DNA of 64,000 nt from Polyangiaceae bacterium (GTDB lineage: Bacteria > Myxococcota_A > Polyangia > Polyangiales > Polyangiaceae), in assembly GCA_041389725.1 (NCBI GenBank), contig JAWKRG010000002.1, positions 868,001 through 932,000 of the forward strand. Direction: 5' to 3'. Positions 9,683 through 17,834 of the stretch are shown here, piece by piece. The position numbers and the translations under genes were made by a program. The notes beneath the pieces are model-generated. The model did no database searches. It saw nothing but the letters and a program-made list of their open reading frames with translations, and was not told where the DNA came from. Each line of letters starts with the position of its first letter. The first letter of the stretch is position 1.

Positions 9683-11503
9683 TCAGCGACGACGACGGCG
9701 CGCGAGCAGTCCCAGACCGAGCATGCCGAGCAGCCAAGCGGCCTTCGGCGTTTCCGAGCTCTTGGGCGCCCGACAGCCGCAACCGCTGTCATCCGACGAG
9801 CTGCCAGTGCCGGGGTTGTTCAGCCCGCCACCGAAGTTGCCGAATCCGCCCGTCGCGGAGCCACCGAAACCGCTGCCGCCAATGCCGCTGCCTCCGGTTC
9901 CAGTGCCCGCGCTACCACCGCCCGTTCCCGTTCCAGCGCTGCCGCCGCCGGTGCCTGCACCACCACCGCCCGTTCCACCGGTGCCAGTGCTGGAGCAGTC
10001 GTTCAGCGGGGATGCCGTGTTCTTCGGTGCCGGCGCTGCCGCGTCGAAGTCGGCGGCGTTGTCGTCGGTGTCTTGGCATCCGCCATTCTTGCGTTGGTCA
10101 CCCATCTGCACGCTTGGCGCGGGAGCCGCGCCCGCACCTTCGAACTGCGAAGCAGTCGTGCCGTAGCCGACGAGATCCAAGATCGAGCTGCCCGTGCAGG
10201 CGCTGCCCGACGCACCGCAGCCGTCGAGAGGAGCGCCGAACACCAGCGCCACCTTGCCGGCGGACAAGGACATGTTGCTCGTGCCCGTCGCATCCGGTGT
10301 TGGAAGCGCAGCGCCCTGCGTCCCGGTGGTCACGGGGCCTTCGGCCATCTGCACCAGGAAGTACTGCCCAGCGTTCAGCGTTACCGCGGGTAGCGCCGTC
10401 ACGTTGAAGCCCGTTCCATTGAAGCTACCCGTGGCGGATGCGTACTGCACGAAGGTGTTGGCCAAGGAGGCCGGCGCGGTACCGCGATTGAAGATCACGA
10501 CGTAGTCGTTGCGATACGGCGCGTCGTTGCCAGAGCCGCCGTAGGTCTCCGCAATCACCAAGCCCGTCGGCGCGGGCCCCGCATCGACGGTGCCGCCACC
10601 AGTGCCGCCCGTCGCGGTGCCACCGGTGCCGCCCGTCGCTCCGCCGGTGCCGCCCGTCGCTCCACCAGTGCCGCCCGTCGCTCCACCAGTGCCGCCCGTC
10701 GCTCCACCAGTGCCACCCGTCGCTCCGCCGGTGCCACCCGTCGCTCCGCCGGTGCCACCTGTGCCGCCGGTACCGCCCGTGCCGGCGTCCGCGGGAGCAC
10801 AGGAGTTTGCTGCCGTCGCATCGTTCCGCGGCGTCGGAGCGGCAACGTCGAAATCGGCGGCGTTGTCGTCGGTCTCGGTGCAGCCCCCGCCCTTGCGGAT
10901 GGCGCTGGTGGTGTTGGAAAGCGCGCCAGTCGCGGCAGAGCCTTCGAACTGTTGCGCACTTCCGTAGCCAACGAAGTCGACGACGTTCGTCATCGCACAG
11001 GGCGTTCCGGTGGTCCCACATCCGTCCAGCGGCGTGGAGACCAGGGCGACCTTGCCGTTCGACCCGGACAAGTTCGTCAAGGGATTGGCAGTCGCATCAG
11101 GCGTCGGGATGGCCGATCCGGTGGCGCCGTTCGCGTATGCCACCAAGTAGTACTTGCCGGGTTGAACCATCACGTTGGGCAACGCGAACGCGTTGCTGGC
11201 CGCTGAAAAGGAGCCGCCGGTCGAGGCATACTGCAACGAGAGTCCATTGAGGCTCACCGCCGTCGTGCCGCGATTGAACAGGACGACGAAGTCGGTGTTG
11301 TAAGGCGCGCCGCTGTTTCCACCCCCACCATACACTTCCGCGATCACCAAGCCCGTCGACAGGGCGTGCTGCTGCGAACCAATGCTCTCTTCCTCACTGG
11401 GGCTCGAACAGCCCGCGGTCAGGGACGTTCCCAGCGCAGCCGTGAGGCCGAGCAGGCGAGTGGAATGACGAATCCAACGACGACGAATTGAAGCGGTGCT
11501 CAT
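9683..11503 (-). CDS. Two-module lamin-tail-domain surface protein with MYXO-CTERM signal
   Basis: A 606-residue exported protein. A signal sequence with lipobox-like TAGCSS precedes two lamin-tail (LTD) modules. Each opens with GLVIAE.YGG.GN.APY..D.VV.FNRGT and closes with DDNAADFD.AAP.P.N. The modules are joined by a Gly/Thr-rich tandem repeat (7-residue unit GGTGGAT). The C-terminus has another Gly/Ser linker, then GCGCRAP, a hydrophobic helix (AAWLLGMLGLGLLA) and RRRRR. That is the MYXO-CTERM sorting layout, where the Cys is processed for surface anchoring. The start is ATG 11503; upstream in-frame codons would run into the neighbouring gene. Role unknown; adhesion or cell-surface binding is plausible. 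Confidence 0.8.
   Translation of the reverse strand: MSTASIRRRWIRHSTRLLGLTAALGTSLTAGCSSPSEEESIGSQQHALSTGLVIAEVYGGGGNSGAPYNTDFVVLFNRGTTAVSLNGLSLQYASTGGSFSAASNAFALPNVMVQPGKYYLVAYANGATGSAIPTPDATANPLTNLSGSNGKVALVSTPLDGCGTTGTPCAMTNVVDFVGYGSAQQFEGSAATGALSNTTSAIRKGGGCTETDDNAADFDVAAPTPRNDATAANSCAPADAGTGGTGGTGGTGGATGGTGGATGGTGGATGGTGGATGGTGGATGGTGGATGGTGGTATGGTGGGTVDAGPAPTGLVIAETYGGSGNDAPYRNDYVVIFNRGTAPASLANTFVQYASATGSFNGTGFNVTALPAVTLNAGQYFLVQMAEGPVTTGTQGAALPTPDATGTSNMSLSAGKVALVFGAPLDGCGASGSACTGSSILDLVGYGTTASQFEGAGAAPAPSVQMGDQRKNGGCQDTDDNAADFDAAAPAPKNTASPLNDCSSTGTGGTGGGGAGTGGGSAGTGTGGGSAGTGTGGSGIGGSGFGGSATGGFGNFGGGLNNPGTGSSSDDSGCGCRAPKSSETPKAAWLLGMLGLGLLARRRRR
10588..10782. repeat. In-gene 21-bp tandem repeat encoding a Gly/Thr linker
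   Basis: About seven to eight near-identical 21-bp units, each anchored by GTCGCTCC on the plus strand and spaced exactly 21 bp. They encode the 7-residue unit GGTGGAT in the minus-strand lamin-tail protein. Units differ by only a few silent changes, so copy number probably varies between strains by slippage, changing the distance between the two LTD modules. Confidence 0.9.
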
Positions 11504-11558
11504 GGCTTTTCCATAACCCTGCATCGGCGCGGGATGGAAGGGGTCGCACACGTGAAGC

Positions 11559-12380
11559 TCAGAAACGCGTCGCGAATCGCCCGCGCAAACCGACAAAGCC
11601 GTAGGATCCTTCGTAAATTCCCAAGGAATCAGGAGTGTCCACGGGCAAGGTCACCGTGGCGAGGATCTCGTAGCGGTCGCTGAGGCCGGCAATGAAGACC
11701 GGGCCGACACGCGTGACATTCTTGGGGCGACCCGGTGTCACCATGTACTCGACCATGCCACCGGCCTTGATGCGCCCCTTCTCACCGAAGTTGTAGATGT
11801 AGCCGAGTCGCGTGCGCATGGCGAAGGGGGGCACCACCACGGCGCGCATGATCTCTTCGTACAAGTACACGTCCGTGGACGTGTCGAACCACATCGGGTG
11901 AATCTCGGCGAAAGCCACGCCACCGAACAGGGGCGCCACGGGCGTGATCTCCAGCTCGATGACGTTGTAGGTCGAGCGCTCGTCCCCATCTCCGAGCGGC
12001 AAGTCGTCGGCCTGGTAGCTGCGCTGCTTCGGCAGCAGACGCCGATCGTAGGGATAGTTCGTGCGGGCGCCCATCTGTACGTCCAAGAAAGGCAAGTTGG
12101 CGCGGAAGCCGAGATAGCCCGCAGAGAAGCTGTTGGTGATGACGGCGTAGCCATCCACGCCGAAGAAGTTCCAAAAGGGTGCGCCCCAACCCAGAGTGAA
12201 GTGCGGACGCACGTAGACGATGCCCACGTCGCTGGCGCTAGCCAGGAAATAGCTGTGCCGCTTCGACTGCCACACGGAGTAGCGCTTTTCCGCTGGAGAG
12301 TGCGGTTCGTCCGCGGACGCCCTCGCGGCGCCGGTCGTCGCGAGGGCAAGCGCACTGCACAAGATGCCGAACCGGGTCAC
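11559..12380 (-). CDS. Putative outer-membrane beta-barrel protein
   Basis: A 273-residue product when started at GTG 12380, which gives a clean signal peptide (MTRFGILCSALALATTGAAR, cleavage after ARASA). A TTG at 12416 would extend it by 12 residues. The mature part alternates aromatic and polar residues in short amphipathic strands (VGIVYVRPHFTLGWGAPFW, GYLGFRANLPFLDVQMGART) and ends in Phe (RGRFATRF), the usual signature for outer-membrane insertion. There is no recognisable family motif. It lies 55 bp upstream of the lamin-tail gene on the same strand. Function unknown. Confidence 0.6.
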   Translation of the reverse strand: MTRFGILCSALALATTGAARASADEPHSPAEKRYSVWQSKRHSYFLASASDVGIVYVRPHFTLGWGAPFWNFFGVDGYAVITNSFSAGYLGFRANLPFLDVQMGARTNYPYDRRLLPKQRSYQADDLPLGDGDERSTYNVIELEITPVAPLFGGVAFAEIHPMWFDTSTDVYLYEEIMRAVVVPPFAMRTRLGYIYNFGEKGRIKAGGMVEYMVTPGRPKNVTRVGPVFIAGLSDRYEILATVTLPVDTPDSLGIYEGSYGFVGLRGRFATRF

Positions 12381-12510
12381 CGGGGCTCTGGTAGTCGGAT
12401 TGTGAGGCGCAATCAATCCGCAGCTCGCGAACGACCGCGATCCGTCGTGCGTCAGCTCGCTCAGGGAACGATCGCGTCGAACATGGCGTCACCGGAAGCT
12501 ACTGCAACGC

Positions 12511-12783
12511 CTACAAGCCGAGGTTGCGCGCGCTCTCGGGGAACAGCTCCCACTCTCCGACGGATCGCTGCTTGCGAGCTCGCGCCACACAGTAGGCGTC
12601 CAGGGCAACCAGCGCAGACACGAGGTAGCCCACGCCGCAGGAGGCGATGACCAGCGCCAGAATGACGATGCCCTTGAGTTTCTGCCCCAGGATCACGTGG
12701 CCCAATCCGGGCGCGAACACCGACAATATGATGGCGACCAAGTCGACCCCGTCCAAGGGCTGCGCTGCGGGAAGCTCGTACAT
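12511..12783 (-). CDS. Small TM2-like integral membrane protein
   Basis: A 90-residue protein with two predicted helices. LVAIILSVFAPGLGHVILGQ resembles the first helix and turn of TM2/DUF5683-type proteins, and GIVILALVIASCGVGYLVSAL forms the second, followed by a basic loop (ARARKQR). A strong ribosome site (AGGAGGAG) lies just before ATG 12783. The function of such proteins is not established. The same-strand neighbours are a lipoprotein upstream and an outer-membrane protein downstream. Confidence 0.65.
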   Translation of the reverse strand: MYELPAAQPLDGVDLVAIILSVFAPGLGHVILGQKLKGIVILALVIASCGVGYLVSALVALDAYCVARARKQRSVGEWELFPESARNLGL

Positions 12784-12803
12784 TTCTCCTCCTGATGCGG
12801 GGA

Positions 12804-12861
12804 GTTCGAAGCTGCCCGGGGCTTTATTTCACCCCGGTGGCGAGCAGCGCTCGCTTCGAAC
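12804..12861 (-). terminator. Nested inverted repeat, possible terminator or leader hairpin
   Basis: A perfect outer 9-bp inverted repeat (GTTCGAAGC / GCTTCGAAC) encloses an inner 6-bp one (CCGGGG / CCCCGG) around an A/T-rich loop. It lies in the 89-bp gap between the lipoprotein gene ending at 12873 and the TM2-like gene starting at 12783. There is no clear T-run, so it could terminate the upstream gene, structure the leader of the downstream gene, or stabilise RNA. The repeat is seen directly; the role is inferred. Confidence 0.4.
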
Positions 12862-12872
12862 CAGGAGCTTGG

Positions 12873-13532
12873 CTAGGGCGGGGCCGGTGCGGGGTCCGAC
12901 GGAGGCACCTCCGGGGATACCAACGGCGCGGGCGCGGGCGGCGCGGTCGCGGGCGGTGCAGGCGAACTCGGCGCGGGAGCGGGACTCGGAAGCGGCATCG
13001 GAACGCCCGGCGGCGCATAGCCGGGAACTGCAGGGGGTGGATAACCGAGGGGGACGTATCCGCGTCTCCGGTCGACGTTGTCGTTGTAGATGTTGATGGC
13101 GTCGAAGTGGTAAGGCAGCCCGCTCGCCATCACCGCACCACCGCCAATGTAGCCCCCAAGTCCGCACAGCGCCGTCCCCGCTGCCAGCGAATCGTACTTC
13201 GAACTCCGCCCCTCGAGGGGATCCCGGGAGGCCAGAATGACGATGCTGGCGGTGAGGCAGAGGGTTCCGGCGATGACCAGCAGGAACCCGCTGGTCATGC
13301 GCGATTGGTAGGTCTCTGCGGCCTCCAGCGCTTCCGGGTCATCCTCCACGGCTTCGACCAAACCGCTACCTGCGAATCCGTGCTTATAGACCTTCCCATG
13401 CTTCGAATACGCCTGCGAGCCACCCTCCATCACCATGCTGATGTGCGGACCGGCACGCGGGATGTAGCGCGTGGAGCAGGCGGTCGTGAAGACCGTCGAG
13501 GCGAGCAGCAGACCCGTGGCTCCGCGGTGCAT
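12873..13532 (-). CDS. Lipoprotein with two hydrophobic segments and a Pro/Ala-rich tail
   Basis: A 219-residue product starting MHRGATGLLLASTVFTTACS, a type II signal peptide with Cys in TTAC. A central region has two hydrophobic stretches (TSGFLLVIAGTLCLTASIVIL and LAAGTALCGLGGYIGGGAVM). The last 70 residues are almost entirely Pro, Ala and Ser, a likely periplasmic spacer or peptidoglycan-spanning tail. No known domain recognised. Co-directional with the GGDEF gene, 27 bp downstream of it. Confidence 0.65.
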   Translation of the reverse strand: MHRGATGLLLASTVFTTACSTRYIPRAGPHISMVMEGGSQAYSKHGKVYKHGFAGSGLVEAVEDDPEALEAAETYQSRMTSGFLLVIAGTLCLTASIVILASRDPLEGRSSKYDSLAAGTALCGLGGYIGGGAVMASGLPYHFDAINIYNDNVDRRRGYVPLGYPPPAVPGYAPPGVPMPLPSPAPAPSSPAPPATAPPAPAPLVSPEVPPSDPAPAPP

Positions 13533-13559
13533 GGTCCGGGAGCATGCGCCAGCATGCGC

Positions 13560-14639
13560 TCAGGTACAAACAACGAGGCGATTGCCTCCGCCCCGTTGTG
13601 CTTCGTGGAGCGCTTGCTCAGTGCGGGAGAGCCACGTGTCCGCTGCTTCACCGGGAATCATCGTAGCCAGACCCAGGGACAACGTCAGCGTCATGCGCTG
13701 CCCCGCCACCTCCAAGCCTTGCCCCGCGAGCACTTGTCTGAGGTGTTCGGCTCGCTGAGCCATGGCATCCACGCGGCTGTCGGGCACGAGAATCGCAAAC
13801 GCCTCTCCCCGGTGCCGAGCGACGAAGTCCTCCCGCCGGAGGAACTGACGCACGATGGTATCGGCCACTGAGCGCAGCGCGCGATCCCCTGCAGCTCGTC
13901 CCAGAGAGTCGTTCACGCTGGCAAAGTCGTCCACGTCGATCAAGAGCAAGCAGGGCTCGGTTTCGAACAACAGCCCCAACTCTGCCACCCGCTCCAGTTG
14001 CTCGTGAAACGCGGAGGCGTTGAAGAGCCCGGTGAGCGCGTCGGTGTTGGCCTTTTCGCGCGCAGCACTCAGCTGCTCACGCAACACGCGTACGTGGTCT
14101 CGCAGGCGCTTCACTTGATCCGACTCGCGGCGTTTTCGGCTGTCCAGCACCGTGCGCAGGAGCTCGGCCAGGGCACTTGCTTCCCGTCGCAGGTGGTCCG
14201 TGTCCGGGTCGTTCAGAGCCGTGACCAGATGACCGAGCTGGGTTTCGACCCGCGCGTCGGCTTCGCGGTCGCCGCCGATCGTATCGCAAGTGAGCCGCGT
14301 CAACTCGCGAACCGCTTCGCGCAGATTGCTCAGGGAGTGACTGACATGGTCGTGCTCGTCTTTGCGCTGCTCGGAGACGAAGCGCCGCACACCACCCCAG
14401 TCGCGAACGACGCCGGCTTCGTCTTCTTTGGGAGGCTCGCCCAGGGACAGCTTGGTGGCCCAAGCGTCGTACTCCTCACCCACCTCGTTCGGCTCTCGCG
14501 TGCTACCCCCGAGCGAATGCTGCCCAACCTTGCGCAGTACCAAGGTAAGCGTGTCCAAGGCGCGATCGAAGTCGTTCTCCAGAACCGGCACGCTGGGCCG
14601 TTCGCTCTTTTTTGGTGGATTGGAGCGCCGCCAGAGCAT
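13560..14639 (-). CDS. Degenerate GGDEF-domain protein
   Basis: A 359-residue cytosolic protein. The N-terminal 180 residues are helical and charged with no recognised sensor. The C-terminal GGDEF domain begins at NTDALTGLFNASAFHEQL and includes LLIDVDDFASVNDSLGRAAGDRAL. The signature loop is RHRGEAF instead of RxGGDEF: the first Gly and the fourth-position Glu are lost, so diguanylate cyclase activity is doubtful. The upstream RRED keeps the spacing of the RxxD inhibitory (I) site, so it could still bind c-di-GMP as a receptor. No EAL domain. ATG 14639 is the clear start. Confidence 0.82.
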   Translation of the reverse strand: MLWRRSNPPKKSERPSVPVLENDFDRALDTLTLVLRKVGQHSLGGSTREPNEVGEEYDAWATKLSLGEPPKEDEAGVVRDWGGVRRFVSEQRKDEHDHVSHSLSNLREAVRELTRLTCDTIGGDREADARVETQLGHLVTALNDPDTDHLRREASALAELLRTVLDSRKRRESDQVKRLRDHVRVLREQLSAAREKANTDALTGLFNASAFHEQLERVAELGLLFETEPCLLLIDVDDFASVNDSLGRAAGDRALRSVADTIVRQFLRREDFVARHRGEAFAILVPDSRVDAMAQRAEHLRQVLAGQGLEVAGQRMTLTLSLGLATMIPGEAADTWLSRTEQALHEAQRGGGNRLVVCT

Positions 14640-14694
14640 GATCCACCCTCGTGAACGACCCCCTGAGCGGAACCTTTAGTCCCAGGCCCTCCCG

Positions 14695-15099
14695 TCAACC
14701 GTCGGAGGACTCGCCGTCGTCACCAGCGGGCGGAGGCGCGGGAGCGACGCGCACACGCTTGTAGCGTTTGAGCTGCACCAGGCCGCGCTTGGCGCCACGG
14801 GGCTTGCTCACGTCCGAAGCACGACAAACGTGCACGTCCACCCGTGACGCATTTCGCGCTTTGGAGAACCACGCAGCCAGGGCTGCAGCCTGCTCCACGA
14901 CCGCCTTGGGGACCTCGCCGCGGTCGGGATTCCGGACCACGACATGGCTCCCCGGCGTGCCCCCGCCGACGTGTAGCCAGAGGTCGTAGGGGCGCGCCAC
15001 TCGAAATGTGAGCTCGTCGTTCTCTTCGTCACCTCGGCCAACGAGGATCTCGAAGCCCTCGAACTCCAAGGTGCGGTAGGGGCGTCCCTTGCTTGCCAC
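14695..15099 (-). CDS. Stand-alone NFACT-R (DUF814) RNA-binding domain protein
   Basis: A 134-residue protein matching only the C-terminal NFACT-R domain of the RqcH/Rqc2/NEMF family: FEGFEILVGRGDEENDELT, then DLWLHVGGGTPGSHVVVRN, then KPRGAKRGLVQLKRYKRVRV. In full-length RqcH this domain sits beside NFACT-N and coiled coils and helps bind tRNA or ribosomes during alanine tailing of stalled chains. Here the rest is absent and the C-terminus is a short acidic tail, so this is a family member of unknown role rather than RqcH. It starts with GTG 15099. Confidence 0.8.
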   Translation of the reverse strand: MASKGRPYRTLEFEGFEILVGRGDEENDELTFRVARPYDLWLHVGGGTPGSHVVVRNPDRGEVPKAVVEQAAALAAWFSKARNASRVDVHVCRASDVSKPRGAKRGLVQLKRYKRVRVAPAPPPAGDDGESSDG

Positions 15100-15199
15100 G
15101 GCCGGTCTCGAGTCGGTGAGCCTAGTGCCACGCGCCGCAATTTCCTAGGCCGCCGTAGCCAGAACCAAGAAGGAAATGCGCAAGGTCGGGCTATCAGCC

Positions 15200-15412
15200 G
15201 TCAGCCATCAGCCATCAGACCGCGAGCGGGACAACACCGAGTCTGCGAAACTTGACCAAGATGGCGCCGCACCGAGCTCGGACGACGCGCTGTCATCACC
15301 GGCCTCAAACTGCGCAAGTGGTACGTGCTGCCGACGCTCGCTTCCGCGCCGCCAAGCTGACCGCTGATTGCCGACTGCCAGCGAGACAACGCCGAGTCCG
15401 GCCAAACTTGGC
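15200..15412. repeat. Imperfect direct repeat pair in a long intergenic region
   Basis: The 395-bp gap before the CNMP-binding gene holds two copies of a repeat about 155 bp apart (near 15225-15264 and 15380-15419). Each contains GACAACRCCGAGTCYG followed by AAACTTGRCCAAGAT. Each copy is preceded by a run of short CAGCC/CATCAG- or CTGA/GCTGATTG-type repeats. No convincing ORF spans it. A -10-like TATACT (15450-15455) lies downstream, in front of the gene at 15495. Nothing else is recognisable in this gap. Confidence 0.6.
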
Positions 15413-15494
15413 CAAGATCAGCCGCGAAGGGACTAGTCGGAATTCAGGGTATACTGCGCGCCCTTCTGCACCCACAGCCTGGAGTCGCACGCCG

Positions 15495-16361
15495 ATGGCA
15501 ATCCCTCCCGCACAGCTCAAGCAGCTGCCCATGTTCGCGAACATCACCGAGGCGCACATTGCCGAGTTGGCCGCGGCCTTCGAGGAGATCAGCGCCAAGC
15601 CGGGTGAAGTCCTGTTCGAAGCCGGCCGCATTCCCACCCGCTTCCTGATCCTGCTGGATGGCGCCATCTCCTTGACCCAAGAGGGAGAGGAACGTTTCGT
15701 GCTCCGGCCGCTGGCACCCGTGGGTGAGCTCGGGGCCATCACGGGGTTGCCCCGGAACATGACCGCGACCGCGGCGGCACCGAGCAAGCTGTTGTCGATC
15801 ACGGTGCAGGGGCTGATGGACTTCTGCGAAGCCCACGGCGACGTCGCCTTCCCAGTGCATCACAATCTGTTGCACATCGTGGCAGACAAGCTGGGGCGTG
15901 ATCGGCGCCGCATCGAGGAGATGCGAGCGAACTTGATCACCACGCAGAAGGCGATGAAGCGCATGCGAGAGGCGCTCTTGGAAGCCGACGACACCCCACT
16001 GACCAAACAGCTGTTCGAAGAGCTCGATGGATTGATCGAGCAGAACAAGCGCTGGCATTATCTGGTCGAGCCGCCGCGCGCGCTCGCCGCCAGCGTGCGG
16101 CTGGACGGCGGCCAAGTCGCGCCAGTGCTCGCGATGTCGAAGGACCGCATCGACTTCGCCGCGGCAGGCGAACCGCCACGCAAAGGCGTCGACTGGAGCG
16201 CGGTGTTGGTGACTGCGGACCGCGAAATACCCGTGAGTGGAAGTGTGCGGGAGAGCAGCAGCGAGCGGGTGGTCGTGGCTCTGGATCTGCTCATCGACGA
16301 CTACATGCACCAACTGGAAGACTACCTGACGCGCGTGCAGATGCTGGATGTGGTGGTCTAG
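15495..16361 (+). CDS. Cyclic nucleotide-binding domain protein
   Basis: A 288-residue soluble protein. Residues about 8-130 form a CRP/CAP-type cyclic-nucleotide-binding domain: LKQLPMFANITEAHIAELAA, GEVLFEAGRIPTRFLILLDG, PVGELGAITGLPRNMTATAA. The phosphate-binding cassette is only partly conserved (the canonical Arg-Ser/Thr-Ala is replaced by MTATAA), so the ligand is uncertain. A coiled region (IEEMRANLITTQKAMKRMRE) and an unassigned C-terminal beta-rich part that may be PilZ-like follow. There is no helix-turn-helix, so it is not a CRP transcription factor. The chosen ATG follows a plausible promoter region; longer in-frame extensions look non-coding. Confidence 0.75.
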   Translation: MAIPPAQLKQLPMFANITEAHIAELAAAFEEISAKPGEVLFEAGRIPTRFLILLDGAISLTQEGEERFVLRPLAPVGELGAITGLPRNMTATAAAPSKLLSITVQGLMDFCEAHGDVAFPVHHNLLHIVADKLGRDRRRIEEMRANLITTQKAMKRMREALLEADDTPLTKQLFEELDGLIEQNKRWHYLVEPPRALAASVRLDGGQVAPVLAMSKDRIDFAAAGEPPRKGVDWSAVLVTADREIPVSGSVRESSSERVVVALDLLIDDYMHQLEDYLTRVQMLDVVV

Positions 16362-17748
16362 GGGCTACCCACACCGCGCGCTGGTCTTGCTGGCGGCCGC
16401 TTGTTCACGAGGTGCGACCATCCCCGCACCTTCACCGGCGTCCGGGCAGCCGACTAGCGCCGCTACCGCGGGCACCCCGCCCATCGCGGCCGTTCCACCC
16501 CCAGCTGCAACGGCCCATGCGCCGGCATGCGAGCCAGCCACGTTTTCGGTGGCGCAGCTTGCGCCTAGCCCCATCCGTACTCCGAATCCCGAGATAGAGG
16601 CGACCGGGGACGAGCTGCACACCTTTCAGGAAGCCGTGGCGCGCCTGGTGCGGCAACCGCAGCAACACCTGGTGCGCGTGGCCTTCTACGGCGACTCCAA
16701 CCTCACCTTGGACCACCTCTCGGGGACCTTGCGCCGGGAGCTACAAGCGAAGCTCGGGGACGGTGGGCATGGGTTTCTGGGCGTCGGTGCACCCTGGCGA
16801 GGCTACCGGCATCGCGACGTCAAGCGCACGATGGTGGGATTCTGGGAAACGTACATCTTCACTCGGGGCGCGCGGCCACGTGTCGGCGGTTTCGGCGCGG
16901 CGGGAATGTCCGCGGCCAGCGCCGAACCCGGCGCCAAGGTGAAATTCGCCACCGCTTCCGCGGATTCTCCAGTGGGTTCGAGGGCAAGCCGGCTGTTCGT
17001 CTTCCATCACCAATACCAAGCGGGGGGACGCTATCGCGTCGACATCGATGGGCAGCGCGGCGACGAAGTGAACACCCAGGGCGAGCCCGAAGGCCTGGTG
17101 CATCGCGAATTCGAGTTCGAAGATCGCGCCCACGCCTTCGAACTGCGGAACCTCGACAAGCGCTTCGTTCATCTCTACGGCTTGGCGCTCGAGCGCTCCA
17201 GTGGCGTAGTCGTGGATACTTTCGCCGTGACCGGCGCGACCTACGGTGGCATCGCCAAGCTTCAAGATGAGCCGGCACGACGCATGCTGCGCGCGCGCCG
17301 CCACGATCTGGTGATCGTGATGCTGGGCACCAATTTTTGGAACTCGAAAGAGAACGTGGCGGGGCTGTCGGCCTTGGTGTCACGACACCGCACCGACAAT
17401 CCCAAGGTTGGCGTGCTGGTGCTCAGCCCTCCGGATCACGTGCGCAGCAAGGGCAGCGCCAGTTCAGACCCACGCGTGGTCGCCGTCGCGAATGAGCTGC
17501 GCGCCGCAGCGAAAGAACTGGGCGTGGCGTATTGGGATACGCGCGCCGCCATGGGCGGCGATGGTTCGATGCGCGAGTTCTACCAGCGCGGACTTGCTGG
17601 GGAGGACCTCTACCACCTGACCCGCGAGGGGGGCGACCTTCTCGGGCGCCGGCTGGCCCACGCACTGCTGACCAGCCACGCGCGCTATGTCGGAACCCAC
17701 CCCCAAGCGGGCTGCGCGCCACAAAGCGAAAAAAGTTCCGGGAATTGA
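16348..17748 (+). CDS. SGNH/GDSL-family hydrolase lipoprotein
   Basis: A 466-residue product starting inside the end of the CNMP-binding gene (14-bp overlap). The leader ALVLLAAACS gives a lipobox, followed by a Pro/Ala-rich linker to about residue 75. The catalytic domain shows VAFYGDSNLTLD (block I Ser), VMLGTNFWNSK (block III Asn) and the C-terminal DLYHLTREGG (Asp-x-x-His). This matches secreted SGNH esterases such as polysaccharide or peptidoglycan O-acetylesterases. The substrate is not determinable. Co-translation with the upstream gene is likely. Confidence 0.78.
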   Translation: MWWSRGYPHRALVLLAAACSRGATIPAPSPASGQPTSAATAGTPPIAAVPPPAATAHAPACEPATFSVAQLAPSPIRTPNPEIEATGDELHTFQEAVARLVRQPQQHLVRVAFYGDSNLTLDHLSGTLRRELQAKLGDGGHGFLGVGAPWRGYRHRDVKRTMVGFWETYIFTRGARPRVGGFGAAGMSAASAEPGAKVKFATASADSPVGSRASRLFVFHHQYQAGGRYRVDIDGQRGDEVNTQGEPEGLVHREFEFEDRAHAFELRNLDKRFVHLYGLALERSSGVVVDTFAVTGATYGGIAKLQDEPARRMLRARRHDLVIVMLGTNFWNSKENVAGLSALVSRHRTDNPKVGVLVLSPPDHVRSKGSASSDPRVVAVANELRAAAKELGVAYWDTRAAMGGDGSMREFYQRGLAGEDLYHLTREGGDLLGRRLAHALLTSHARYVGTHPQAGCAPQSEKSSGN

Positions 17749-17834
17749 CCCTCCGCGCGGACGGCGTTGCTGCCCGGCGACCCCTGATCTACGAGCGGCC
17801 TACGCTTGGCCGTGCATCCAAGTAGTGGAGGCCC

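Noticed and set aside
10590..10967. A plus-strand Pro/Val-rich ORF (PPVPPVAPPV repeats)
   Set aside because: It is the reverse complement of the Gly/Thr linker of the lamin-tail protein; the minus frame continues into recognisable domains on both sides.
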